Assembly (NCBI GenBank): GCA_022701545.1
Contig: JAKOOG010000303.1
Location: 1-41,029 of the forward strand
From: Weeksellaceae bacterium
GTDB taxonomy: Bacteria; Bacteroidota; Bacteroidia; Flavobacteriales; Weeksellaceae
Direction: 5' to 3'
DNA length: 41,029 nt
The first letter of the stretch is position 1. Every line of letters starts with the position of its first letter. The position numbers and the translations under genes are program-made. The notes beneath the pieces were generated by a model. It did no database searches. It had not been told where the DNA came from and saw only the letters and a program-made list of their open reading frames with translations. This document shows positions 1-6,192 of this stretch, in pieces.

Positions 1-10
1 ATATATGTGA

Positions 11-36
11 AAAAGCCCACTAACAGGGCTTTTAAA
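11..36 (+). terminator. Rho-independent terminator-like hairpin
   Basis: AAAAGCCC (11-18) pairs with GGGCTTTT (26-33) around a 7-nt loop. The tail is only a short T run, so strength is uncertain. The gene it would serve lies left of the window. Confidence 0.5.
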
Positions 37-86
37 GATTAACTCAGATTAAGTTTAATTCAATGGTTACTACGGTCCTGGGTACA

Positions 87-127
87 AAAATCCCCTGAAA
101 TTAAATGATTTCAGGGGATTTTGATTT
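87..127. terminator. Strong hairpin, probable bidirectional terminator
   Basis: A perfect 15-bp stem: AAAATCCCCTGAAAT (87-101) and ATTTCAGGGGATTTT (108-122) with a 6-nt loop, followed on the plus strand by a T-rich tail. It stands about 50 bp after the first hairpin. I recognise no gene or RNA between the two. From here to 251 I see nothing I can support. Confidence 0.65.
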
Positions 128-251
128 TTAAGCTTATTAAAATCCAATACAAGCAATATATCGATGTAATGGCAGTCGTTTTTAGGTAAAAAAATAAATA
201 TTCCCCAACCTACCAATTGTTACTTTTCTTTCAGAATAGATTTTTTAAAAA

Positions 252-476
252 TCACAACATCTTTTTCTCCAGCTTAATCCCGGAAACTTTTTTCGCCAGA
301 TGCGGCTGGGGCAGAGACAGTACGCTCAGAAAAGTAATATGGGTGCGATTTCCATTTTTATCAACTTTTAAAACGATAGCGTTGCAGCACGGAGAAGAAT
401 AAAAATAGTTCTCGTAGCGTGTTCCGCAGACGAGGCATTCGGTAATGATGATTTCTTTTTTTTCCAAATTTTCCAT
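252..476 (-). CDS. Small zinc-ribbon-like hypothetical protein (74 aa)
   Basis: Unrecognised 74-aa protein. The N-terminal half has a CxxC pair (CLVCG, about residues 15-18) followed about 12 residues later by a CC pair (SPCCNA). That spacing could bind one zinc ion as a minimal ribbon; this is inference from the pattern. The C-terminal half is basic with no recognisable domain. The start is an ATG in an A-rich context. It lies 71 bp downstream of the mini-HTH gene on the same strand and could share its transcript. No signal peptide or membrane segment is evident. It may be a small adaptor or nucleic-acid-binding protein, but no function can be assigned. Confidence 0.5.
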   Translation of the reverse strand: MENLEKKEIIITECLVCGTRYENYFYSSPCCNAIVLKVDKNGNRTHITFLSVLSLPQPHLAKKVSGIKLEKKML

Positions 477-547
477 AGTTATTGTGTTATTTAATGTTAT
501 TTCAAAAAGGCATAATAAAACCCTGAACGTTATTCAAAAAATAAAAT

Positions 548-787
548 TCATTCGATCTCATTCTCTACCTGTATCTTGTTCAGCAGAGAAACTTTGTAAA
601 GTGCATCGATAACCGGAGCATCGATCATCCTTCTGTTTTTTACCCTCCTGATGTAAGAAGGATCTTTGGTATTTTCTTTCAGGATCAGATTGACAGAGCT
701 TGTATAATGTGCAGGCAACCATTGATCGATGAAATCAAATTTATCAACGTTTTTTTTCTTTTGGTAGCGATGGATTGTTTTACCCAT
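548..787 (-). CDS. Cryptic mini-HTH-like hypothetical protein (79 aa)
   Basis: The ORF track starts at 886, but a good minus-strand promoter (TTG-N19-TATATTTG) lies inside that extension. The ATG at 787 (MGKTIHRYQ) is therefore the likely start, giving 79 aa. The C-terminal half, with segments such as DPSYIRRVKNRRMIDAPVID, resembles the recognition-helix region of small Bacteroidota HTH proteins of the form 'syIrkVknGkR...ViealielA'. That resemblance is from memory and is weak. The protein is short and basic, with no transmembrane segment. It is divergent from an XRE regulator and shares a dyad with it. It could be a second regulator or a small partner of the XRE protein. Confidence 0.5.
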   Translation of the reverse strand: MGKTIHRYQKKKNVDKFDFIDQWLPAHYTSSVNLILKENTKDPSYIRRVKNRRMIDAPVIDALYKVSLLNKIQVENEIE

Positions 788-802
788 ACAAATAAATGAA
801 TT

Positions 803-828
803 TTGTTTAACCTTTTTTCGTAATTTTG
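803..828 (+). promoter_or_regulatory. Candidate promoter for the XRE gene
   Basis: TTG (803-805) and TAATTTTG (821-828), a match to the Bacteroidota -7 element TAnnTTTG. The spacer is 15 bp, slightly short. Transcription would start near 833, leaving a leader of about 115 nt that carries the dyad at its beginning. Confidence 0.4.
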
Positions 829-831
829 TGC

Positions 832-847
832 TTGTCCGGCAGGACAA
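832..847. promoter_or_regulatory. Dyad, candidate operator between divergent regulators
   Basis: TTGTCCGGCAGGACAA: arms TTGTCC and GGACAA around a 4-bp centre. It lies between the two predicted -7 elements (ending at 828 on plus and 857 on minus), so a bound dimer could block both transcription starts. The XRE protein at 950 is the natural candidate ligand; this is inference. Confidence 0.5.
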
Positions 848-856
848 TTTTAAAAA

Positions 857-886
857 CAAATATACAACTATATATTTAAAAAACAA
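857..886 (-). promoter_or_regulatory. Promoter of the mini-HTH gene
   Basis: On the minus strand, TTG (886-884), a 19-bp spacer and TATATTTG (864-857). This is a full match to the flavobacterial consensus TTG-N17-23-TAnnTTTG. It supports translation from the ATG at 787 and not the upstream ATG at 886. Confidence 0.6.
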
Positions 887-949
887 TATTTAATTTAAAT
901 TTTAACAATTACACATTGTTTATTTTTAACACAAATTAAGCTACTCAAT

Positions 950-1249
950 ATGAAAATTTACGAAAAGATCCGTGAGTACAGCAAGGGAAAAGGTGAAACC
1001 ATGAAAGAAATTGCAGAAAAGTACGGGGTAACGCCGCAGGCAATCCAAATGTATTTTTCAGGAAAAAATGCGATGCCCCTCAACTTTTTGGTTTGGTACA
1101 TCGAAGAACATCCGGAAATAGATTTGTATGCACTTTTCAGCAAAGAGCATAATCAGATTGTTTCCGAACCAAGAGCCGAATACCATAAGAAATACAGAAA
1201 GCAGCATGTAATCGACCGGATCATCAGCATCCTGGAAGAGGAGCTTTAA
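950..1249 (+). CDS. XRE/CI-like helix-turn-helix regulator (99 aa)
   Basis: A 99-aa DNA-binding protein. A helix-turn-helix lies at about residues 17-40: MKEIAEKYGVTPQAIQMYF has the layout of XRE/CI-type domains, with helix 2, a turn at G-V-T and a recognition helix. It continues as FSGKNAMPLNFLVWYIEE and 'IDLYALFS', which in Bacteroidota CI-like proteins packs against the HTH. The C-terminus is charged and helical, perhaps for dimerisation. No phage genes are nearby, so it is more likely a small host regulator. It is divergent from the mini-HTH gene with a shared dyad, so autoregulation is plausible. Confidence 0.75.
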   Translation: MKIYEKIREYSKGKGETMKEIAEKYGVTPQAIQMYFSGKNAMPLNFLVWYIEEHPEIDLYALFSKEHNQIVSEPRAEYHKKYRKQHVIDRIISILEEEL

Positions 1250-1291
1250 ATACAATTCACTGTTTCATTCTGAAATTCAGGAAAATATTTG

Positions 1292-1330
1292 CCGGAAAAA
1301 GAGTTGGGAAACTGCTTTTCCGGTTTTTTT
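1292..1330 (+). terminator. Rho-independent terminator of the XRE gene
   Basis: CCGGAAAA (from 1292) pairs with TTTTCCGG (1316-1323), followed by seven T residues. It ends the XRE transcript 43 bp after its stop codon. From 1331 to 1513 I see only a weak -7-like TATCTTCG (1462-1469). Confidence 0.8.
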
Positions 1331-1513
1331 ATGATCGCCAGACAGCAATCCCATAGCAAATCAGCAGTCCGGATTTGTAAGATTCTCACTTATTCGAGAA
1401 GTTCTATTCAAATTATTTGTTATCGGCACCTAAATTATTTTACTTCTTTTCACAATTTATTTATCTTCGCTTTTCAAAAAAGTCTTATTAATTTGCTTTA
1501 AGAAATAGTACGT

Positions 1514-2014
1514 ATGCCACTCAGCTCGCACAAACTGATTCCAATGACCGATTTCGTTATCGAGTATTACTCTCATGAGGGATATGCAGATTTGCAGACC
1601 CTGAAATTGATGAATAATTACGCAACCTTACTAAAAAAACCGCTGATGTTAAGTATGTTTGTACCGGTAGATGAAAACGGAAATATTCTTAAGGAACCTA
1701 AGAATTATGCTTCCTGGAAATCGCTGAAGCACAATAAAAAAGGATCTGGCAGCAGTGGAGAAAATACGGTGTTCGAAGAATATAAAGTATACCAGAAAGC
1801 TGAAAGGAAATGCCTTTTTGAGGGTTTCAAAATTGCTTATAATGGCTATTCGGTTGTAAGAATTATCGCCGATTATAACGAATCTATAGAATTATCATTT
1901 AGTAAAAATGAAAGATTGTTTCAGAATTTTGACGACATCGAATCTTTGACTTATTTCAATGAAATATATCTGAATAATGCTGCCCTGAAGAAAATCGGAA
2001 TCCAGGGTTCGTAA
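1514..2014 (+). CDS. Hypothetical protein (166 aa)
   Basis: A cytosolic protein with no signal peptide or membrane span. I recall similar hypothetical proteins in Chryseobacterium but no named family. Near the N-terminus is a conserved-looking stretch, MNNYATLLKKPLMLSMFVPVD, followed by a low-complexity linker (KKGSGSSGEN, about 75-85). After this comes a more hydrophilic C-terminal half with the segment YNGYSVVRIIADYNESIELS. The track start is an ATG at 1514; MTDFVIEYY at 1544 is an equally plausible start. It is the only gene between the XRE terminator and the minus-strand block, so its context gives no clue to function. Confidence 0.65.
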   Translation: MPLSSHKLIPMTDFVIEYYSHEGYADLQTLKLMNNYATLLKKPLMLSMFVPVDENGNILKEPKNYASWKSLKHNKKGSGSSGENTVFEEYKVYQKAERKCLFEGFKIAYNGYSVVRIIADYNESIELSFSKNERLFQNFDDIESLTYFNEIYLNNAALKKIGIQGS

Positions 2015-2015
2015 A

Positions 2016-2144
2016 TTATTTTATGAAATGATCTTCGTTGATCAGCGAAATAAACTCTGATATACTGTTGTTAGAATTTGAAAAGAAAGAAAGCTTTTTA
2101 ACAACTTTCTTAATTACCGGTAAATTAAGGATTTGCTTTGCCAT
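2016..2144 (-). CDS. Possible small protein (42 aa)
   Basis: An open frame missing from the ORF track, from ATG at 2144 to TAA at 2018-2016. It encodes 42 residues: a basic amphipathic N-terminal part (MAKQILNLPVIKKVVKKLSF), an Asn/Ser-rich turn (SNSNNS) and an acidic end (LINEDHFIK). It is convergent with the gene ending at 2014. No good -7 element is visible; a TAnnnTTTG-like sequence about 40 bp upstream is one base out of register. The composition would suit a peptide substrate or small secreted peptide, but no leader motif or modification enzyme is nearby. It could be a chance frame. Confidence 0.35.
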   Translation of the reverse strand: MAKQILNLPVIKKVVKKLSFFSNSNNSISEFISLINEDHFIK

Positions 2145-2267
2145 AACAGATGTTTTTATAATAAAATGACTTCAGGACTACAAAATTTATAGGGCTATTC
2201 CTATCTTAAGTCTCTTATTCTGAGTAAACAAAGTCTGTACCCATTTTCAAAATCAGTCAATAATTAA

Positions 2268-2297
2268 CACAAAAAAATCGTATTTATCATACGATTT
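2268..2297 (-). terminator. Terminator of the phrB operon
   Basis: AAATCGTAT (2275-2283) and ATACGATTT (2289-2297) form a perfect 9-bp stem with a 5-nt loop. On the minus strand it is followed by seven T residues. It lies about 135 bp after the photolyase stop. The rest of 2145-2433 shows nothing recognisable. Confidence 0.75.
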
Positions 2298-2433
2298 AAA
2301 TTTCTTTACCGGTTGTATTAAATCACTTAAAACCTTCAATTTCCTCAGATCAGGCCAGTTTTACTGAAAAATGGCAAACTCAGGCTGTACATTGCTGAGG
2401 GTTAAAAAAAATTTAAAATTAATTTATATTGAG

Positions 2434-3732
2434 TCAGCCTTTTACGGCCTTTCCATATACTTCTAATGCTCTCTTCCGGGCAAAAGTATGTTCGACGACA
2501 GGTTCGGTTTTCATATCTTCTTCGCTAAGCCACTTTCTGATGTATTTCTGATCTTTATCGAATTTTTTTGTCTGCTCGGAAGGATTGAAGACCCTGAAAT
2601 ACGGGGCAGCATCACAGCCACATCCTGCAGCCCACTGCCAGTTCCCGTTATTGGAAGACAATTCGTAATCCAGGAGTTTTTCCGCGAAATAAGCTTCCCC
2701 CCATTTCCAGTCGATCAGCAGGTGCTTGGTGAGAAAACTGGCAACGACCATCCGGATCCGGTTGTGCATAAATCCCACTTCATTCAGCTGCCGCATACCT
2801 GCATCCACAATCGGATAGCCTGTTTTGCCTTCACACCACTGCTTAAATTCTTTCTCATTATTCCGCCACTGGATGTTTTCATATTTATCTTTGAATGGAC
2901 GGTTCACTACTTTCGGGAAATGATACAAGACCTGCATGAAAAATTCCCTCCAGATGAGCTCATTCAGCCAGACCTCATTGTTTTTCAAAGCATACTGCAC
3001 ACATTTTCGTACAGAGATGGTCCCGAAACGGAGCGCGACACCAAGATGCGTCGTATGATCCATTCCTGGATAATCCCTGTATTTATCGTAATCTTCAATG
3101 ATTGATTTTTTCAGGGCCGGCTTTTCATCTTCAATATCGGTTTTTTCAAATCCTATGTCCTTCAGCTCAGGAAATTTAGGGGGAGAATAGGATAAGAACT
3201 GAGCAAAATCGGTGGTATAATTTTCGATTTTATCGGATTTCAGGACTTCTTTCCATTTTCTGGAATAAGGAGTATAGACGGTGTAAGGCTTACCGTCTTT
3301 TTTGGTAACGTCATCTTTGTGGAAAACCACCTGGTCTTTAAAGGATTTCAGCTGGATATTTTTCTTTTCCAGGAAACCGGCCACTTCTTTATCACGCTTT
3401 ATCGCTTCCGGCTCATAATCTTCATTGCAGAAAACCGTATCGATCTCAAAATCTTTCGTCAGCTTTCTGAACACTTGCATTGGCGTGTCCTGAAATGTTG
3501 TCAGACCGCTTTTGTGCTTTTTCAGTTCTGCATGCATGCCTTTCAGCGCGCGATGGAAGTAATCTACCCTTTTATCGGATTTGTTTTCCAGCTTATTGAG
3601 AATTCCGCTATCGTAAATAAATACGGGCAATACCTTCAATCCGGATTTCAGGGCTTCGGAAAGTCCGCAATTGTCTTCCAGCCTCAGATCCCTCCTGAAC
3701 CAGAAGATGTTTATTTTTTGCTTTTCAGGCAT
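2434..3732 (-). CDS. phrB: Deoxyribodipyrimidine photolyase, class I
   Basis: Repairs UV-induced cyclobutane pyrimidine dimers using light and FADH2. Its 432 aa fit a compact class I enzyme. The N-terminal antenna domain opens with INIFWFRRDLRLEDN (about 7-21). The C-terminal FAD/DNA-binding domain has THLGVALRFGTISVR, ELIWREFFMQ, TGYPIVDAGMRQL, HNRIRM and the signature NNGNWQWAAGCGCDAAPYF. Class I enzymes use a Trp chain for photoreduction, and Trp residues occur in the right region. The sequence does not settle whether the substrate is CPDs or (6-4) products; CPD is the default. Five bases separate it from the SRPBCC gene upstream, so the two are almost surely co-transcribed. That pairing is common in Bacteroidota. 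Confidence 0.93.
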   Translation of the reverse strand: MPEKQKINIFWFRRDLRLEDNCGLSEALKSGLKVLPVFIYDSGILNKLENKSDKRVDYFHRALKGMHAELKKHKSGLTTFQDTPMQVFRKLTKDFEIDTVFCNEDYEPEAIKRDKEVAGFLEKKNIQLKSFKDQVVFHKDDVTKKDGKPYTVYTPYSRKWKEVLKSDKIENYTTDFAQFLSYSPPKFPELKDIGFEKTDIEDEKPALKKSIIEDYDKYRDYPGMDHTTHLGVALRFGTISVRKCVQYALKNNEVWLNELIWREFFMQVLYHFPKVVNRPFKDKYENIQWRNNEKEFKQWCEGKTGYPIVDAGMRQLNEVGFMHNRIRMVVASFLTKHLLIDWKWGEAYFAEKLLDYELSSNNGNWQWAAGCGCDAAPYFRVFNPSEQTKKFDKDQKYIRKWLSEEDMKTEPVVEHTFARKRALEVYGKAVKG

Positions 3733-3737
3733 ACTGC

Positions 3738-4199
3738 TTATTTTTGATTGAACATTTTCTCCAGAATCCCGTAGCGGTAATCAAAGATACCTTCCACCTT
3801 TTTCTTCACCATGATACCATGGGCTACTTCTCCCAGGAAACCCAGCGGCAATTCGTAATCTACCGTATCTTTCATCAAAACCCCATGTTCATTCTCAATA
3901 AACTCATGGAAATGATGCCACAGCTTGTACGGCCCTTTCTTCTGGAAATCCGTAAAACTCTTCCGGTCGTCGACGTGAATGATTTCGGTCTGCCATTTCA
4001 TTTTAATCCCGAATAATGGCGACACGAAATAATCAATGGTCATTCCCTCATAAATTTCATCATTTTCAAATTGTGTCAGCACAATGAAATTCATTTCTTT
4101 CGGGGTTATTTTGGAAAGATTGTTGGCAGAAGAGAAAAATTTCCAGGCAGTTTCGATATCACAGTTGAGCTGCTGTTCACGGTAGAGACGGTGTTTCAT
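3738..4199 (-). CDS. SRPBCC-family protein, photolyase partner
   Basis: A 153-aa START/Bet v1-like (SRPBCC) fold protein. Features are REQQLNCDIETAWKFFSS near the N-terminus, NLSKITPKEMNF, LFGIKMKWQTEI, FTDFQKKGPYKLWHHFHEF, and a C-terminal helix ending in DYRYGILEKMF. These proteins bind hydrophobic ligands in a helix-grip cavity, and the ligand here is unknown. The track start at 4208 is a TTG codon; the ATG at 4199 (MKHRLYREQQ) is the better start. It precedes phrB by 5 bp. Homologues beside photolyase genes are often labelled cell-division inhibitor-like, a label of uncertain basis. Confidence 0.85.
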   Translation of the reverse strand: MKHRLYREQQLNCDIETAWKFFSSANNLSKITPKEMNFIVLTQFENDEIYEGMTIDYFVSPLFGIKMKWQTEIIHVDDRKSFTDFQKKGPYKLWHHFHEFIENEHGVLMKDTVDYELPLGFLGEVAHGIMVKKKVEGIFDYRYGILEKMFNQK

Positions 4200-4516
4200 G
4201 TATTTCAAATTTTTATCGGATTGAGTTATACAAAAATCAGACTAAACGGGGCAGGAAATTTTCAATGCCGGAAAATAACCGCAATTACCTTAGGCTTTTG
4301 AGGTAAAGTTGGAAATGATCAGCTTTTTCGTATAAGGGTTATTGAACACAGAGTGCTTTAAGTTTTCTTTGAAAAGCTTTTGTTTTAAATTTCATAAAGC
4401 TATTTCACTTAATAAAGAAAGCAGAGGTTTAGATCTTCTTTGATTTGATACATACACTTTTAATACAAAATTTGCTTGATCCGTAAAATCTGCAGGTGAT
4501 TAATCAGGCTTTAAAT
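4200..4516. other. Intergenic region with no recognised gene
   Basis: About 317 bp that must hold the promoter of the SRPBCC-phrB operon. No clean TTG/TAnnTTTG pair is visible on the minus strand. It contains TTGAACACAGAG (4342-4353), which recurs at 14601-14612 in another intergenic region, and a weak A/T-rich inverted repeat near 4368-4385. Confidence 0.4.
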
Positions 4517-5167
4517 TTAATTATAAATCCACATCAGCACCGGTTTTTCGGACTTTTGAAGCATCGGATCGATTTGTCTCATCGCGTTGTTGGAAACGGT
4601 CGGACAGCCCCATCCTTCAGGCGAACCTTTTGGAAAAACCTCCGCGTCACTCATCAGATTCCAGGAATGAAAAACAATAAACCTTTCCAGCGCATTGCTG
4701 TTGGTTTCTTCCAGGCCGTGCATCAGATATTTCACATGGATTCCCCATTCGCTGGATCCCCGTTCCTGAAGTTTGTATTTTCCCAGTGAAGAAAGATGAC
4801 TGCCATCTTCATTACTGAATTCCGGACGTTCTCTTGAGGCGTCCTTGCTCCATGGGTTTTGGCCACAGCCATGTCCGACCAGATATTCTCCGGTAATTTT
4901 ATTTTTTTCAAAATTCCAGATGAACAATCTTTTCACGCCCGAGTGCAGGCTCATGTCGATCAAAAGACAGAAATCCGTACTGAGGTTTTTCCTTTTGCAG
5001 AACGGCAATGCTTCTTCCGCCTTATTCCTGGTTCTGGCGGAGTCCGCCACGGGGCGTTTTTCATCATTCGCTGATGAGCTGGATAAATTTCCGGAACTTC
5101 CTTTCCGGGATTCCGGCGTGCAGGATAATATAAAGAAAGCTGTAAAAATGAAGCTGAAAATTTTCAC
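4517..5167 (-). CDS. YkuD_2-type L,D-transpeptidase-like lipoprotein
   Basis: A murein L,D-transpeptidase catalytic-domain family protein (YkuD_2). The signature is the C-terminal FHSWNLMSDAEVF...SPEGWGCPTVSN, with the candidate catalytic Cys in WGCPTVS and an upstream His. The mature protein also has LIDMSLHSGVKRLFIW and GHGCGQNPWSKD. The track ATG at 5218 would overlap the upstream gene by 46 bp. A GTG at 5167 gives a standard lipoprotein signal peptide, VKIFSFIFTAFFILSC, with lipobox ILSC, and lies 5 bp after the upstream stop, so I chose it. A Ser/Glu-rich linker follows the lipobox. Likely periplasmic, anchored by lipid, acting on or binding peptidoglycan. Whether it is an active transpeptidase is not shown. 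Confidence 0.8.
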   Translation of the reverse strand: MKIFSFIFTAFFILSCTPESRKGSSGNLSSSSANDEKRPVADSARTRNKAEEALPFCKRKNLSTDFCLLIDMSLHSGVKRLFIWNFEKNKITGEYLVGHGCGQNPWSKDASRERPEFSNEDGSHLSSLGKYKLQERGSSEWGIHVKYLMHGLEETNSNALERFIVFHSWNLMSDAEVFPKGSPEGWGCPTVSNNAMRQIDPMLQKSEKPVLMWIYN

Positions 5168-5172
5168 GCCAA

Positions 5173-5856
5173 CTATTTGTAATGAAGGAAAATCCCATAA
5201 TCCGAAGGGGTCCACCATGCCGCTTTCTGCCCTGCAGCCTTTAAGGCATTGTTCGCCCAGGTATTGCAGGTATCCAGGAAGCTGTATTTTCCTTTGGCGT
5301 CATAAAAGGCATCATTGTTTCCGTAAACTGCGTTGGTAGGAACCAGCACATAACTGCCGTTGGCATCCTTATCGAATTTCTCATCAACAAATCTTACCAG
5401 ATCTTTATATTGGTTTTTGCTGATCATGATCCTTTTACAATCATCGCCTTCCTTCATGGTTTTATAATAGCTGCAGTGCATTGCTGATTCGCTCAGCCAG
5501 AATGCCGCTTTGAAAGCCGTCGAAAATTTCAGGTCGGCCCAGGTCGGCGTATCGAGATAAAAGCCTTTGTCGCCCCACCCGATTCCGACATAGTTGTAAT
5601 CGGTTTCTTTTGATTTGGTATTGCTGAACGGGATTTTTGCGCTCCAGTCGTACAGATCGTTTTTTACAGGCATGACAATGTCGGTATGCACGCCGTTGGT
5701 ATAAATGTAAACCGGGATTTCTTTTTTCTGGCCGTCATCCTTGGCAGAAACCTCTATAAAAGGCAGGAAATATCCGGCAGCCACATAGACAACAACGATT
5801 CCGATCAGTATTCCTAATATTTTGAGAATAATCAGTAACATCCTTTTCACATTCAT
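5173..5856 (-). CDS. DUF2459 / TIGR02117-family membrane-anchored protein
   Basis: A 227-aa protein with one N-terminal membrane helix (about residues 6-30, LLIILKILGILIGIVVVYVAAGYFL) and the rest probably in the periplasm. PVYIYTNGVHTDIVMPV, YNYVGIGWGDKGFYLDTPTW and DTCNTWANNALKAAG match the DUF2459 family, often labelled 'urease-associated', of unknown activity. The conserved N-G-x-H-T-D and C-N-T-W patterns suggest a papain/NlpC-like hydrolase fold; that is inference. It leads a two-gene operon with the YkuD_2 lipoprotein, which suggests a shared role at the cell wall. Confidence 0.85.
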   Translation of the reverse strand: MNVKRMLLIILKILGILIGIVVVYVAAGYFLPFIEVSAKDDGQKKEIPVYIYTNGVHTDIVMPVKNDLYDWSAKIPFSNTKSKETDYNYVGIGWGDKGFYLDTPTWADLKFSTAFKAAFWLSESAMHCSYYKTMKEGDDCKRIMISKNQYKDLVRFVDEKFDKDANGSYVLVPTNAVYGNNDAFYDAKGKYSFLDTCNTWANNALKAAGQKAAWWTPSDYGIFLHYK

Positions 5857-5893
5857 GTTTAATAATTTAATAAAATTTAATATATAATTTTCG

Positions 5894-5901
5894 CAAAAGT
5901 A
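5894..5901 (-). promoter_or_regulatory. -7 element of the DUF2459 operon
   Basis: TACTTTTG on the minus strand (TAnnTTTG). No well-placed TTG is seen upstream. The leader would be about 35 nt. Confidence 0.35.
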
Positions 5902-5902
5902 T

Positions 5903-5932
5903 TGGTTTCAATTGAGATTTTTGCTAAATTTA
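5903..5932 (+). promoter_or_regulatory. Candidate promoter of the 26-aa peptide gene
   Basis: TTG (5903-5905), a 19-bp spacer and TAAATTTA (5925-5932), which differs from TAnnTTTG only in the last base. Transcription would start about 15 bp before the ATG at 5953. Confidence 0.4.
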
Positions 5933-5952
5933 AGTACAAATCCATCACAAAT

Positions 5953-6033
5953 ATGCAGAAAAACGCCAAGACAAACAAAAGATTTAAAATCAGGGTAAAA
6001 GTAGCTCCAAAAAGAGTTCAGAAAAAACGTTGA
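5953..6033 (+). CDS. Possible very small basic protein (26 aa)
   Basis: Too short for the ORF track: ATG at 5953, TGA at 6031-6033. The 26 residues (starting MQKNAKTNKRFKIRVKV, ending APKRVQKKR) include about twelve Lys/Arg and no acidic residue. The composition resembles the smallest ribosomal proteins (bTHX, mycobacterial bL37), which thread into rRNA. Bacteroidota ribosomes are reported to contain an extra small protein, bL38, but I cannot recall its sequence, so no identity is claimed. The frame has its own promoter-like sequence and stands alone between minus-strand genes. A short hairpin, CTTCCTCCGGAAG (6048-6060), with a T-rich tail follows. Confidence 0.45.
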   Translation: MQKNAKTNKRFKIRVKVAPKRVQKKR

Positions 6034-6047
6034 TTTTCGGTGAGCAT

Positions 6048-6076
6048 CTTCCTCCGGAAGTCAATTTTCTTTTTTA
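6048..6076 (+). terminator. Weak terminator after the 26-aa gene
   Basis: CTTCC-TCC-GGAAG hairpin (6048-6060) followed by TCAATTTTCTTTTTTAG. The stem is only 5 bp, but its position 15 bp after the stop fits. Confidence 0.35.
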
Positions 6077-6192
6077 GTCATCCCTAAACATCTTCCCCTT
6101 CTTAAAATTAAAATTTTAGGAATGGAATCTCAACCGCCTTTGCCCGGAACTTCAATCTTTCCGGATAAGGCTGTATCCGCAGGAAACAGCGT

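Noticed and set aside
37-86. Possible tRNA or small RNA between the two hairpins at the left edge
   Set aside because: No cloverleaf could be built from the 50 bp; no CCA or anticodon arm seen.
950-1249. Prophage remnant around the XRE regulator
   Set aside because: No integrase, structural or lysis gene nearby; a CI-like domain alone is common in chromosomal regulators.
2488-3105. 205-aa plus-strand ORF inside phrB
   Set aside because: It is the reverse-strand shadow of the photolyase, with no start context or domain; phrB is certain on the other strand.
4845-5339. 164-aa plus-strand ORF across the YkuD_2 and DUF2459 genes
   Set aside because: Low-quality shadow crossing the junction of two well-supported minus-strand genes.
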